Shown here: one piece after another, positions 1 to 7,065 of the stretch | Position numbering within the stretch: the stretch's first letter is position 1 | How the letters are laid out: every line of letters begins with the position of its first letter | Position numbers and translations under genes: made by a program | DNA from: an uncultured Neomegalonema sp. | GTDB lineage: Bacteria; Pseudomonadota; Alphaproteobacteria; Rhodobacterales; Rhodobacteraceae | NCBI GenBank assembly: GCA_937927905.1 | Contig: CALFWP010000167.1 | Location: 1 to 8,841, forward strand | DNA: 8,841 nt | Direction of reading: 5' to 3' | The notes under the pieces: model-generated | Told to the model about the DNA's origin: nothing | Database searches by the model: none | What the model saw: the letters and a program-made list of their open reading frames with translations, nothing else

Positions 1-224
1 CTTTCGAACAAGCACACTTATTCATTAAAGTTTACACAATATTTACGTCAAATAACGGCTGCGCGAACTTTTTGCCCGTACTACTGTATTTTTCATGCAT
101 CAATTTTTTTTTTGAAAAGTGTGTTAACGCGCAGACGTTTATTTTGATGATGCAAAATCGCTGAATTGGTGTACGGATTTGTAATAATGTTACGTAGGTA
201 ATAACCTGGTTTGGATCGGCGACT
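1..224. other. AT-rich non-coding region upstream of the cold-shock gene
   Basis: No credible coding frame is seen on either strand; the one open frame on the - strand runs antisense into the cold-shock gene and has no family features. The stretch is AT-rich and contains a run of ten T at 104-113. No GC-rich stem precedes that run, so it is not a convincing Rho-independent terminator. An AATAAT hexamer at 183-188 resembles a -10 box but has no good -35 partner, so no promoter is called. A leader of this length could hold a 5' untranslated region, as cold-shock mRNAs often do, but no specific element was identified. Confidence 0.5.
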
Positions 225-770
225 TTGGACGATAAAGACATTTTGAACGTTTCAGGGCGGATTAAATGGTTCGATCCTGTGAAAGGGTACGGGTTTATCG
301 TGCCTGATGATGATCGCCCCGAATTATCGGGCGGCGATGTATTGTTACATATGTCTGTTTTGCGGTCCGCAGGTTTCAGTACCATATCGGAAAACGCTCA
401 TGTTGTTTGCGAAGTGCAACGCCGTGATCGCGGCATTCAGGCGAGCCGGATTGTCTCGGTTGATGAGCAACCCGCCAGCGAAATTGAATGCACGCAGTGT
501 GATGAATATTCGATGCCGACCGGCGAGGATGTCGCGGGCGGTGCATTGGTACCATCACGGGTAAAGTGGTTTGATAAGGCCAAAGGCTTCGGTTTTGTGA
601 ATATGCATGCTGACGAGGCTGATGTATTCGTTCATATGGAAGTGTTGCGCCGGTTCGGATTGCCTGACCTCGACCCGGGCGAGGCTGTGCTTGTACGGGC
701 GGTTGAGGGACCACGCGGTCGGATGGCATCTGAAGTCCGGCCCTGGGATTTTTCCTTCAGGAGCAGTTGA
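225..770 (+). CDS. Cold-shock protein with two cold-shock domains
   Basis: The 181-residue protein has two nucleic-acid-binding cold-shock domains. The first spans about residues 10-79, with the RNP1 motif KGYGFI (20-25) after IKWFDP and an RNP2-like stretch DVLLHMSVL (38-46). The second spans about 111-173, with VKWFDKAKGFGFV and DVFVHMEVL (133-141). An acidic linker of about 30 residues joins them and carries a CTQC motif (89-92). Proteins of this family bind single-stranded RNA or DNA in the cytoplasm and act as RNA chaperones or regulators; double-domain versions are common in alphaproteobacteria, whereas CspA of E. coli has one domain of about 70 residues. The start is uncertain. There is an in-frame stop at 195-197 and no ATG before the first domain, so TTG at 225 is chosen (weak GGAT at 213-216), with TTG at 243 as the alternative. 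The DUF192 gene begins 1 base after its stop. Confidence 0.9.
   Translation: MDDKDILNVSGRIKWFDPVKGYGFIVPDDDRPELSGGDVLLHMSVLRSAGFSTISENAHVVCEVQRRDRGIQASRIVSVDEQPASEIECTQCDEYSMPTGEDVAGGALVPSRVKWFDKAKGFGFVNMHADEADVFVHMEVLRRFGLPDLDPGEAVLVRAVEGPRGRMASEVRPWDFSFRSS
759..763 (+). promoter_or_regulatory. Ribosome binding site that sets the DUF192 start
   Basis: AGGAG lies inside the last codons of the cold-shock gene, 8 bases before TTG at 772. It supports a TTG start for the DUF192 gene rather than ATG 607, which lies inside the cold-shock gene, and it suggests that the two genes are translated from one message. Confidence 0.65.
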
Positions 771-771
771 A

Positions 772-1221
772 TTGATAATACGGCCAGTCTTAATCGCGCT
801 GATGCTAACTGTTTCCTCTGCCTGTGCAGAAACCTTTGGAATTGGAACGCTTGAAATTAAGAGCGCTTCTAAAATTCATGGCTTCGATATTGAAATTGCG
901 GATGATGAGAGTGAACGATCCCGCGGCTTAATGTTCCGTGAGGAACTGACGGACGGGCACGGCATGCTGTTTATTTATCCGAGTCCGCGCATTGCATCTT
1001 TCTGGATGAAGAATACCCTTATTCCGCTTGATATGCTGTTTATAAGTCCGGAAAACCGGATTGTGAAAATTGCGCGCGAAACAAAGCCGCATTCGTTGAA
1101 CCCTATCATTTCTGATGGTCCGGTTCTGACGGTTTTTGAGATTGCGGGTGGTCAGGCCGAAGCCCTTGGGATCAAGGTCGGCGATACGGTAAGCTGGTCG
1201 GTCACGCTGGAAAAAAAATGA
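772..1221 (+). CDS. Exported DUF192 family protein
   Basis: Read from TTG 772, the product has 149 residues. A short Sec signal peptide covers residues 1-19: a basic R4, then a hydrophobic core, then a cleavage site ending A17-C18-A19. The cysteine does not sit in a normal lipobox, because the -3 residue is serine. The mature part has the DUF192 signature: RSRGLMFRE (49-57), GMLFIYP (64-70) and SFWMKNTLIPLDMLFI (76-91), then a C-terminal segment on which GG and LGIKVGD turns are visible. The family is a small beta-rich fold of unknown biochemical role, usually about 150-170 residues and often exported, so no function is claimed. The frame is open upstream to ATG 607, but that extension overlaps the cold-shock gene and would bury the signal peptide. 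The gene starts 1 base after the cold-shock stop, so the two are likely co-transcribed. The tRNA-Pro gene follows 60 bases downstream. Confidence 0.88.
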   Translation: MIIRPVLIALMLTVSSACAETFGIGTLEIKSASKIHGFDIEIADDESERSRGLMFREELTDGHGMLFIYPSPRIASFWMKNTLIPLDMLFISPENRIVKIARETKPHSLNPIISDGPVLTVFEIAGGQAEALGIKVGDTVSWSVTLEKK

Positions 1222-1244
1222 CACGTTACGATGCAATAGAGGGC

Positions 1245-1273
1245 TTGCTGTAGCAGGTTTGATGCGCTATCTA
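1245..1273 (+). promoter_or_regulatory. Candidate promoter of tRNA-Pro
   Basis: TTGCTG (1245-1250) and TATCTA (1268-1273) are separated by 17 bases, and the mature tRNA starts at 1282. This would place transcription start at about 1279-1281. The -35 half is reasonable and the -10 half is weak against TATAAT. The spacing and position are the main support. Confidence 0.4.
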
Positions 1274-1281
1274 GCCCCTAA

Positions 1282-1358
<77 letters not shown>

Positions 1359-1360
1359 AT

Positions 1361-2401
1361 TCATATAGATTTTGTCGATTTTCTTATTATCAATTTTACG
1401 TCTATATTCTTCCGCATTTCACTCGGCGGAAGTCCGGTCATACTCATTTTTAAGATTGTTTCAGCCACTTCGCGGCCGATTTGTTTGGCAGGCAGGCGCA
1501 GCGTTGTTAGGCCTGGTTCCATATGGGCAGATCCGCTGAAATCACCGATGCCGATAACCGACAGATCGCGGGGAATTGATATTCCCCGCGACTGGCAGGC
1601 ATAAACAATTCCCTGTGCGATCACGTCATTTCCGCAAATAATTGCGGTTGGCGGCGTTGTGCTCAGAATGCGCTGGCCCACGGCTTTTGCCTCGCCGATA
1701 TCATAGGGTGCGATATAAAGACGTTCAGCGGGCGGCTTGTGGCCGGTACCGGCTACAGTTGCCAAAGCGCTATCCAACCGGTCACGAGCGCGGTCATTTG
1801 ATGTTGTATCGGGAAATACAAAGGCAATGTCGCGGTGGCCCAGATCTAGCAGATGTTTTGCCGCCGCTGCCCCTGCAGCACGATTGTCTGCTCCGATACA
1901 GGGCAAGGTTGAATTCGGCCGGTAATTCCATGCAGAAATCACCGGGATATTCCGCTGGGCCAGCATATCAAGTGGTATCGGATCATGGTCCAAACCAATC
2001 AGAACCACACCGTCGATTCGCCGTTCCAGCAATGAACGGACAATCGGAACCTCCAAAGTCAGATTATACCCGTGGGAGGCGATGAGCATATTTCTGTCGT
2101 TTTCGCGCAGCTTGCTGCCGAAGGCTTCGATGAATTCGGCAAATATCGCGTTGTCTATCGTCGGTACGATAAGCCCGATGGTGCCCGAAAAACGATTATG
2201 AAGCGTACCTGCCATGCGGTCGCGGATATAACCGAGACTGGCGGCGGCATTGGCAATGCGTGCTTTTGTGTCCGGTTTTACGATATCGGGATTGTTGAAA
2301 TAACGCGATACGGTGGCCGGTGAAACGCCTGCACGTGCTGCCACTTCGATCAGTCCCGGAGCGCCTTTGCGTGATCGTGTCGTCTTCATATCAGAGATCA
2401 T
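1361..2401 (-). CDS. LacI-family transcriptional regulator of the adjacent transport/sulfonate operon
   Basis: The 346-residue protein has the standard LacI architecture and length. An N-terminal helix-turn-helix covers about residues 17-62 (IEVAARAGVSPATVSRYFNN, then GYIRD at 57-61), followed by a hinge and a periplasmic-binding-protein-like effector domain starting near GTIGLIVPTIDN and running to the C-terminus. Such proteins act as cytoplasmic dimers or tetramers that bind palindromic operators and release them, or bind more tightly, on ligand binding. It is transcribed divergently from tctABC and the two enzyme genes, with 93 bp between start codons containing a LacI-type palindrome. Control of that operon, and probably of itself, is therefore the natural inference. 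The effector is unknown; the transported acid or its CoA or aldehyde product are candidates. The first ATG (complement of 2399-2401) is used. The ATG four codons later (2387-2389) is equally possible, since neither has a strong ribosome site. Confidence 0.92.
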   Translation of the reverse strand: MISDMKTTRSRKGAPGLIEVAARAGVSPATVSRYFNNPDIVKPDTKARIANAAASLGYIRDRMAGTLHNRFSGTIGLIVPTIDNAIFAEFIEAFGSKLRENDRNMLIASHGYNLTLEVPIVRSLLERRIDGVVLIGLDHDPIPLDMLAQRNIPVISAWNYRPNSTLPCIGADNRAAGAAAAKHLLDLGHRDIAFVFPDTTSNDRARDRLDSALATVAGTGHKPPAERLYIAPYDIGEAKAVGQRILSTTPPTAIICGNDVIAQGIVYACQSRGISIPRDLSVIGIGDFSGSAHMEPGLTTLRLPAKQIGREVAETILKMSMTGLPPSEMRKNIDVKLIIRKSTKSI

Positions 2402-2408
2402 ATCTTAA

Positions 2409-2436
2409 ATGAAAACGTTTGCATTCCTGTTTTCAT
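2409..2436. promoter_or_regulatory. Composite LacI-type operator in the divergent promoter region
   Basis: TGAAAACGTTTGCA at 2410-2423 is a palindrome with 12 of 14 symmetric positions around a central CG, which is the classic form of a LacI-family operator. A further half-site GTTTTCA (2429-2435) follows, so ATGAAAAC (2409-2416) and GTTTTCAT (2429-2436) also form a perfect 8-bp inverted repeat with a 12-bp spacer. The site lies 8 bp upstream of the regulator's first start codon and about 60 bp before tctA. Binding there could repress both directions. The motif is seen directly; its use by the neighbouring regulator is inferred. Confidence 0.65.
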
Positions 2437-2494
2437 GGCTTAGCCTCAACATAAATCATGGGCCGCAGAGCTTGACAGGGAGGACGGGAGCCGG

Positions 2495-4024
2495 ATGGAG
2501 TTCCTGAGTTATTTCGGCGGGGTTTTTGAACCTCTCGCCTTTGCACTGCTGGTGGGCGGTACAATCGGCGGTTTGATATTGGGAGCAACACCCGGATTGT
2601 CGCCGACAATGGCGGTCGCGTTGCTGATACCTTTTACATTTCATTTGTCCGCGACACAGGGGCTGATACTGCTCGGGGCGGCGTATACCTCGACTGTAGC
2701 CGGTGGCGCGGTCAGTGCAATTTTGCTGAAGATACCCGGCGCGCCTGCGAATATTGCTACGGCGCTGGATGGCAATGCAATGGCCAGAAAAGGGCAGGGT
2801 GCGCGGGCCTTGCATCTGTCGTTTCTGTCCTCTGGAATCGGCGGTGTTCTGGGCGTGCTGCTCCTGATTTTTCTGACGCCGATGCTGGCGCAATGGGCAC
2901 TGGCTTTCGGACCGTCGCATTTGTTCTGGCTAGCGATTCTGGGTGTGACGGTGATCGGGACGCTGGATTCCAAATCATTTGTCAAAGGTCTGCTGTCGGG
3001 ATGTATCGGCCTGTGGCTTTCGATGATCGGGTATGACGATATTCAGGGTGCACAAAGGTTTATCTTTCACGATGCACTGGCGGGCGGCATCCATATTATT
3101 GCGGCACTTATCGGCATCTTCGCCATTCCGCAGGTCCTTGACATGTTTGCCAAGGGGCGTAGCAAGGTAAAGATCGAGGCCATCGATGTGCCGCAACATG
3201 CTTTTGGCGATTCGGTTAAGGAAATCGGGCGTAGCGCGCGGCCTTTGACCATCGGGACCGTGATCGGTTCGATCGTCGGCCTTATCCCGGGCATCGGCGG
3301 ACAGATTGCCGGACTGGTCGCATATGACCAGGCGAAGAAATTTTCGCCCCATAAGGAAAAATTCGGCACCGGCCATCCTGAAGGACTGGTCGCTGCCGAA
3401 TCCGCCAACAATGCTATGGTCGGGCCGTCTCTGGTGCCTTTGCTGACGCTTTCGATCCCGGGTTCGCCCACGGCAGCGGTGCTGTTGGGCGGATTGTTGA
3501 TTCATGGAATTTTCCCCGGATCTGATATTTTTGATCGTAATCCGGAAGTGATCTGGACCTTCATTAACTCTATGCTGATCGGACAGATTTTTATGGTCAT
3601 ATTCGGCATCGCTATTGCGAAATGGGCGGCAAAGATTGCCCGTGCGCCTTTGCCGATTATGGGATCGGCTGTACTGGTGCTGGCTCTTTTCGGATCGTAT
3701 TCGGTCCAGCAATCCATGGGTGATGTCTGGATCATGTTGTCGTTGGGCCTTGGTATGTATTTCCTGGAAAAATTCGGGTTTTCGGCCGCGCCTGTCGTTC
3801 TGGGCCTTATCCTTGGTCCGATTGCGGAATCGAATTTTGTTCAGGGCTCTCTCATTGCTGGAGCACAATTCGACGGTAATTGGGCACAGGCACAATATTT
3901 CATGACCGGGTCGTTGAACCTGGTCCTGATGGCGCTTGTAGTTCTTTCAATCGGGTATTCTTTCCTGTCGCATCGTGCCAGAGGCCGCAACGCATCCGTA
4001 AAGAGCGGGGAGGTGCAGGCATGA
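2495..4024 (+). CDS. tctA: TctA, large membrane subunit of a tripartite tricarboxylate (TTT) transporter
   Basis: The 509-residue, highly hydrophobic protein matches the TctA family in length (about 500) and motifs. The N-terminal half carries GATPGLSPTMAVALLIPFTF (30-48 region). A related turn, GLIPGIGGQIAG, appears near 262-273, followed by HPEGLVAAESANNA (294-307) and LSIPGSPTAAVLLGGL (319 onward). These repeated P-G elements mark the two structurally related halves of the transporter. Many hydrophobic helices are visible by eye and the C-terminus is basic. TctA is the inner-membrane translocation subunit and works with TctB and the periplasmic TctC in ion-coupled uptake of small carboxylates. 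The start at ATG 2495 is supported by AGGGAGGA at 2477-2484 (10 bases upstream). Its stop overlaps the tctB start by 4 bases (ATGA). It is the first gene of the operon, under the divergent LacI-type regulator. The transported compound cannot be read from TctA; sulfoacetate is inferred from the downstream enzymes. Confidence 0.95.
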   Translation: MEFLSYFGGVFEPLAFALLVGGTIGGLILGATPGLSPTMAVALLIPFTFHLSATQGLILLGAAYTSTVAGGAVSAILLKIPGAPANIATALDGNAMARKGQGARALHLSFLSSGIGGVLGVLLLIFLTPMLAQWALAFGPSHLFWLAILGVTVIGTLDSKSFVKGLLSGCIGLWLSMIGYDDIQGAQRFIFHDALAGGIHIIAALIGIFAIPQVLDMFAKGRSKVKIEAIDVPQHAFGDSVKEIGRSARPLTIGTVIGSIVGLIPGIGGQIAGLVAYDQAKKFSPHKEKFGTGHPEGLVAAESANNAMVGPSLVPLLTLSIPGSPTAAVLLGGLLIHGIFPGSDIFDRNPEVIWTFINSMLIGQIFMVIFGIAIAKWAAKIARAPLPIMGSAVLVLALFGSYSVQQSMGDVWIMLSLGLGMYFLEKFGFSAAPVVLGLILGPIAESNFVQGSLIAGAQFDGNWAQAQYFMTGSLNLVLMALVVLSIGYSFLSHRARGRNASVKSGEVQA

Positions 4025-4539
4025 CCGCGTCACGGACACAGCATCTGGTTTCGTCAGGGGGTATTTTTGCCATTGCGCTGTTTGTCGCCTGGGTCAGTTT
4101 TACTCAGGAACCGGCGGAAGCCTTTCTGTTCCCGCGCCTGATTTCGGTTTTTTTCATGGCCTTTGCGTTATGGAATTTTGTGCGCGCGGTGATGGGGCTA
4201 TCCAAGGTCGGTGAAGGTTTGAGCGGCGATACGGTAAAGGCGATTTTGCCGGGGCTAATTGTGATTCTGATCTATTTCTTCTGGGCTGCAAAAGGTTACG
4301 GCAAAGTCGCGGCGCTGGAAGGGCACTGGCTTTACGATTGGGTCCGGCGGGGTCTGGGCTTTTATACCAGCTCCACAATCGCCTTTTTTACACTCTATTC
4401 GATTTATGACCCGACCCCGTTTTCGGATGGACGCAGCTGGATAAAGCGGGTCATAGTCACGACAATCTTCATGGCGGTCATTTACGGGCTTTTTGCGCTG
4501 TTGCTGAAGGTCCAGACGCCGCGAGGTATGATATTCTGA
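4021..4539 (+). CDS. tctB: TctB, small membrane subunit of the TTT transporter
   Basis: The 172-residue protein has the size and the spread of hydrophobic segments expected of TctB (four predicted helices): one near residues 10-28, one after FLFPRL (about 40-60), one around the LPGLIVILIYFFW stretch, and further C-terminal helices (GFYTSSTIAFFTLYSIY, then VIVTTIFMAVIYGLFALLL). TctB sequences diverge strongly, so the call rests on topology, length and its place between tctA and tctC. The frame is open further upstream inside tctA, but ATG 4021 is preferred: it overlaps the tctA stop as ATGA and has GGGGAGG at 4007-4013, 7 bases upstream, which points to translational coupling. TctB is an accessory integral membrane subunit of the import complex; its precise mechanistic role is poorly defined. 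Confidence 0.88.
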   Translation: MTASRTQHLVSSGGIFAIALFVAWVSFTQEPAEAFLFPRLISVFFMAFALWNFVRAVMGLSKVGEGLSGDTVKAILPGLIVILIYFFWAAKGYGKVAALEGHWLYDWVRRGLGFYTSSTIAFFTLYSIYDPTPFSDGRSWIKRVIVTTIFMAVIYGLFALLLKVQTPRGMIF

Positions 4540-4577
4540 CCCGTCGATAAGCGGGCGGACAATTGGGAGAGAAGACA

Positions 4578-5549
4578 ATGAAAACACTGTTCAAGGCACT
4601 GGGCTTATCGCTCGCTGCGGCAACAATGGGACTGGCTGTTCCGGCAAGCGCTGATGAGTATCCGTCTCGTCCGATCGGCGTTGCTGTCTCTTATGGTGCA
4701 GGCGGCGCGACCGATTTTCAGGCGCGTATTGTGACCATGGTTGCCGGTAACGAGGATATGCTCGGCCAGCCGATTTATATTCTGAATAAGCCGGGTGCCG
4801 GCGGACGTGTCGGTTGGAACTGGTTTGCCGATGAGGTTGAAGCTGACGGTTACACAATGTCCGCCTACAACGTGCCGCACTTTATCGCACAATCTATCAA
4901 AGGCGGTGTAAAGTATTCGGTTGACAGTTTTGAACCGATTGCGAACTGGGGTGCCGATCCCGCAGTAGTCGTTGTCGGTAAGGACAGCCCTTACAACACC
5001 ATTCAGGAACTGGTGGATTATGCAAAAGGAAACCCCGGTAAAGTGACGCTTTCGGGGGCGGGCCTTTTCGTCGGCCACCATATTGCGGCGTTGCAACTTG
5101 AAAAAGAAACCGGTGCGAAATTTGTCTACATCCCGACCAAGGGCGGTGGTGCCGCTGCGATGAAAGCTGTGATTGCCGGTGATGTTGTTGCCGGTATCAA
5201 CAACCTTTCCGACGGGTTCCGTGCTGCTGAAGCAGGCAATGTCAAGGTGCTGGCGGTTGCCGATCTGGAGCGTAACGACTTTTTGCCGGATGTCCCGACC
5301 CTGATGGAATCCGGTTATCCGGTTGATAACGCTTCGGTCAACTTCCGGGGCCTGATGGTTCCCAAAGGGACACCGCAGGATGTCATTGATAAACTGGCCG
5401 CCAAAGTGCCCGGAATGTTTGAACACGCCCGCGTTGTAAAGCGCATGAAAGCAGGTGGTTCACCGCTGCATGTTATGAACCGTGAAGAAGTTCAGGCAAT
5501 GTGGGCAAAGCGTCAGGAAACCCTGGCCGAGCTGCTTAAGGGTCTGTAA
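4578..5549 (+). CDS. tctC: TctC, periplasmic solute-binding protein of the TTT transporter (Bug family)
   Basis: The 323-residue product has a clear Sec signal peptide (residues 1-25: K2 and K6, a hydrophobic core, and cleavage after A23-S24-A25), giving a mature start at DEYPSRPI. The mature protein has TctC/Bug family landmarks: YPSRPI near its start, the glycine-rich ligand loop GAGGATDFQAR (40-50), NKPGAGGRVGWN, DGYT, then PTLMESGYPV and a C-terminal RMKAGGSP segment. These two-lobed proteins capture a small carboxylate in the periplasm and deliver it to TctAB. The start is ATG 4578, with GGGAG at 4565-4569 eight bases upstream; TTG 4563 in the same frame would disrupt the signal peptide. 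It lies 38 bases after tctB. A perfect hairpin follows 15 bases after its stop. Order A-B-C, with the binding protein last, differs from the C-B-A order of the Salmonella tctCBA operon. The ligand is inferred to be sulfoacetate. Confidence 0.94.
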   Translation: MKTLFKALGLSLAAATMGLAVPASADEYPSRPIGVAVSYGAGGATDFQARIVTMVAGNEDMLGQPIYILNKPGAGGRVGWNWFADEVEADGYTMSAYNVPHFIAQSIKGGVKYSVDSFEPIANWGADPAVVVVGKDSPYNTIQELVDYAKGNPGKVTLSGAGLFVGHHIAALQLEKETGAKFVYIPTKGGGAAAMKAVIAGDVVAGINNLSDGFRAAEAGNVKVLAVADLERNDFLPDVPTLMESGYPVDNASVNFRGLMVPKGTPQDVIDKLAAKVPGMFEHARVVKRMKAGGSPLHVMNREEVQAMWAKRQETLAELLKGL

Positions 5550-5564
5550 AGGCCGGGTTTCGAT

Positions 5565-5586
5565 GTTGCCCGCATGTGCGGGCAAC
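5565..5586 (+). repeat. Perfect inverted repeat (hairpin) between tctC and the dehydrogenase gene
   Basis: GTTGCCCGCA (5565-5574) and TGCGGGCAAC (5577-5586) are perfect complements. In RNA this gives a 9-bp GC-rich stem with an ATGT loop. It starts 15 bases after the tctC stop and is not followed by a T run, so it is not a standard Rho-independent terminator. In binding-protein operons such hairpins commonly protect the 3' end of an upstream mRNA segment or attenuate read-through, so that more binding protein than enzyme is made. That role is inferred here. Confidence 0.7.
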
Positions 5587-5640
5587 ACTTCCGGATCGCT
5601 ATAGCGCGTTATTTCCGGTTCGTCTTCTGAGGAAATACTG

Positions 5641-7065
5641 ATGAATGCTCCCGCTGTGGAATTGTCTCCTGAAGAGGAGATAATTGATACTCTGGTTGCG
5701 CGTGCTCGTATTGCGCAAACCGCCTTTGAAAAAGGAGCGGACCAGGCACGTTATGATAATGCTGCACTTGCTATCGGCTGGGCGATAATGCAGCCGGACC
5801 GGAATGAGGAAATGGCAAAGCTGGCCGTGGAGACCACGGGACTGGGTAATGTCAGCGATAAGTTCACCAAAAATCACCGTAAAACTCTCGGTTTGCTGCG
5901 CGATATTCAAGCGGCTGTTACGGTTGGTGTTCTGTCCGAAAATGAAGAGACGGGTATTACCGAGATTGCACGACCAAAGGGAGTTGTAGGTGCTGTTGTG
6001 CCCTCGACCAACCCGGTTGCAACACCGGCGAATAATGCCATCAATGCCGTTAAATGCGGCAATGCGATCATTCTGGCCCCCTCGCCGAAGGGCATTCCGG
6101 CCTGTGAAGTACTGCTGGGATATATTCATGCGGAATTCGACCGCATCGGCGTTCCGCGCGATCTGGTTCAGATGGTTCCGGCACCGGCCTCTAAAATTAA
6201 AACACAGCGTCTGATGGAAACGGTGGATATGCTGGTTGTGACCGGCAGTCAGGATAATGTCCGCCGCGCGTATTCCTCGGGAACACCGGCGCTTGGTGTC
6301 GGCGCGGGCAATGTGACCGTCATCGTTGATGAGACGGCGGATATTGAACAGGCGGCGCAAAAGATTGCCGCGTCCAAAACCTTTGACAATTCCACCTCGT
6401 GTTCATCCGAAAATTCACTGATTGTTGTTGATGCGGTTTTTGATGATTTTATCAGACACCTGAACACGGCGGGGGCGCGTTACCTTCAGGGTGATGAGGC
6501 CGGAAAACTGAAGGCCTCTTTGTTCGGCGGCGGCGGCCTGAATAAGCACCTGCTGGCGCAGGATATTGATAAGGTCATTTCTGTTTCCGGCATTTCCGTC
6601 CCGGACGTGGACAGCGCGAAGTTTCTTGTGATAGACGGCGCAGGCATCGGCGCGGATTATCCGGAATCCGGTGAAAAACTGTCCCTGGTGACAACATTGT
6701 ACCGCGCACGGGATTTCGACGATGCGGTATCGGTTGCGGCACGCATCCTGGATCATCAGGGGGCGGGCCATTCCATCGGTTTGCACAGCGCAGATGATCA
6801 GCGGGCAAGGGCGCTCGGGCATTCTCTGCCGACCTGCCGTGTGATCGTCAATCAGGCGCATTGTTTTGCCACCGGCGGGGCCTTTAACAACGGGATGCCG
6901 TTCTCCTTGTCCATGGGGTGTGGCAGCTGGGGCGGCAATTCGATTGATGATAATTTGAACTACAGGCATTTCATGAACATCACGAAGATTGTCCGGACGA
7001 TTGCGCCGCGTGAACCGTCTGTAGATGATATTTTCGGTACATACTGGCAGGCGGCAGGAAAATGA
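5641..7065 (+). CDS. sauS: CoA-acylating aldehyde dehydrogenase, probably sulfoacetaldehyde dehydrogenase SauS
   Basis: The 474-residue cytoplasmic protein belongs to the acylating branch of the aldehyde dehydrogenase superfamily (the EutE/PduP/SucD and AdhE N-terminal type). Visible landmarks are the cofactor-binding segment VVPSTNPVATPANNAINA (119 onward), MLVVTGSQDNVRRAYSSG, GVGAGNV (219-225), and the catalytic cysteine C254 in FDNSTSCSSENS (248-259). These enzymes interconvert an acyl-CoA and an aldehyde with NAD(P)H. The next gene is an acyl-CoA ligase, so the pair fits the SauS/SauT steps of sulfoacetate degradation, with SauS reducing sulfoacetyl-CoA to sulfoacetaldehyde (EC 1.2.1.81). 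The SCSSEN active-site string is unlike the CIA-type strings of EutE and PduP, which favours a separate subfamily. ATG 5641 has GAGGA at 5629-5633, 7 bases upstream. The stop overlaps the ligase start by 4 bases. The acylating dehydrogenase class is close to certain; the substrate is less sure, and a succinyl-CoA or other acyl-CoA reductase remains possible. Confidence 0.75.
   Translation: MNAPAVELSPEEEIIDTLVARARIAQTAFEKGADQARYDNAALAIGWAIMQPDRNEEMAKLAVETTGLGNVSDKFTKNHRKTLGLLRDIQAAVTVGVLSENEETGITEIARPKGVVGAVVPSTNPVATPANNAINAVKCGNAIILAPSPKGIPACEVLLGYIHAEFDRIGVPRDLVQMVPAPASKIKTQRLMETVDMLVVTGSQDNVRRAYSSGTPALGVGAGNVTVIVDETADIEQAAQKIAASKTFDNSTSCSSENSLIVVDAVFDDFIRHLNTAGARYLQGDEAGKLKASLFGGGGLNKHLLAQDIDKVISVSGISVPDVDSAKFLVIDGAGIGADYPESGEKLSLVTTLYRARDFDDAVSVAARILDHQGAGHSIGLHSADDQRARALGHSLPTCRVIVNQAHCFATGGAFNNGMPFSLSMGCGSWGGNSIDDNLNYRHFMNITKIVRTIAPREPSVDDIFGTYWQAAGK

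Noticed and set aside
104..113. T10 run as a terminator for an upstream gene
   Set aside because: No GC-rich inverted repeat lies immediately before it on the + strand.
244..254. TGAACGTTTCA near the start of the cold-shock gene as a second LacI-type operator
   Set aside because: It is inside coding sequence, the half-site spacing is off by one base, and it is far from the regulated operon; a chance match is likely.
607..771. N-terminal extension of the DUF192 protein from ATG 607
   Set aside because: It lies wholly within the cold-shock gene in another frame and would bury an obvious signal peptide; TTG 772 has a good ribosome site.
2472..2477. TTGACA-like sequence just upstream of tctA as a -35 box
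   Set aside because: A start from it would fall inside the tctA coding sequence; it overlaps the ribosome binding region.
2975..3895. Long - strand open frame (306 codons) antisense to tctA
   Set aside because: Rich in R, Q, H and D with no hydrophobic core, as expected from the reverse complement of a membrane-protein gene.
4605..5426. Long - strand open frame (273 codons) antisense to tctC
   Set aside because: It is a shadow of the tctC reading frame, with no domain motifs and basic, low-complexity-like composition.
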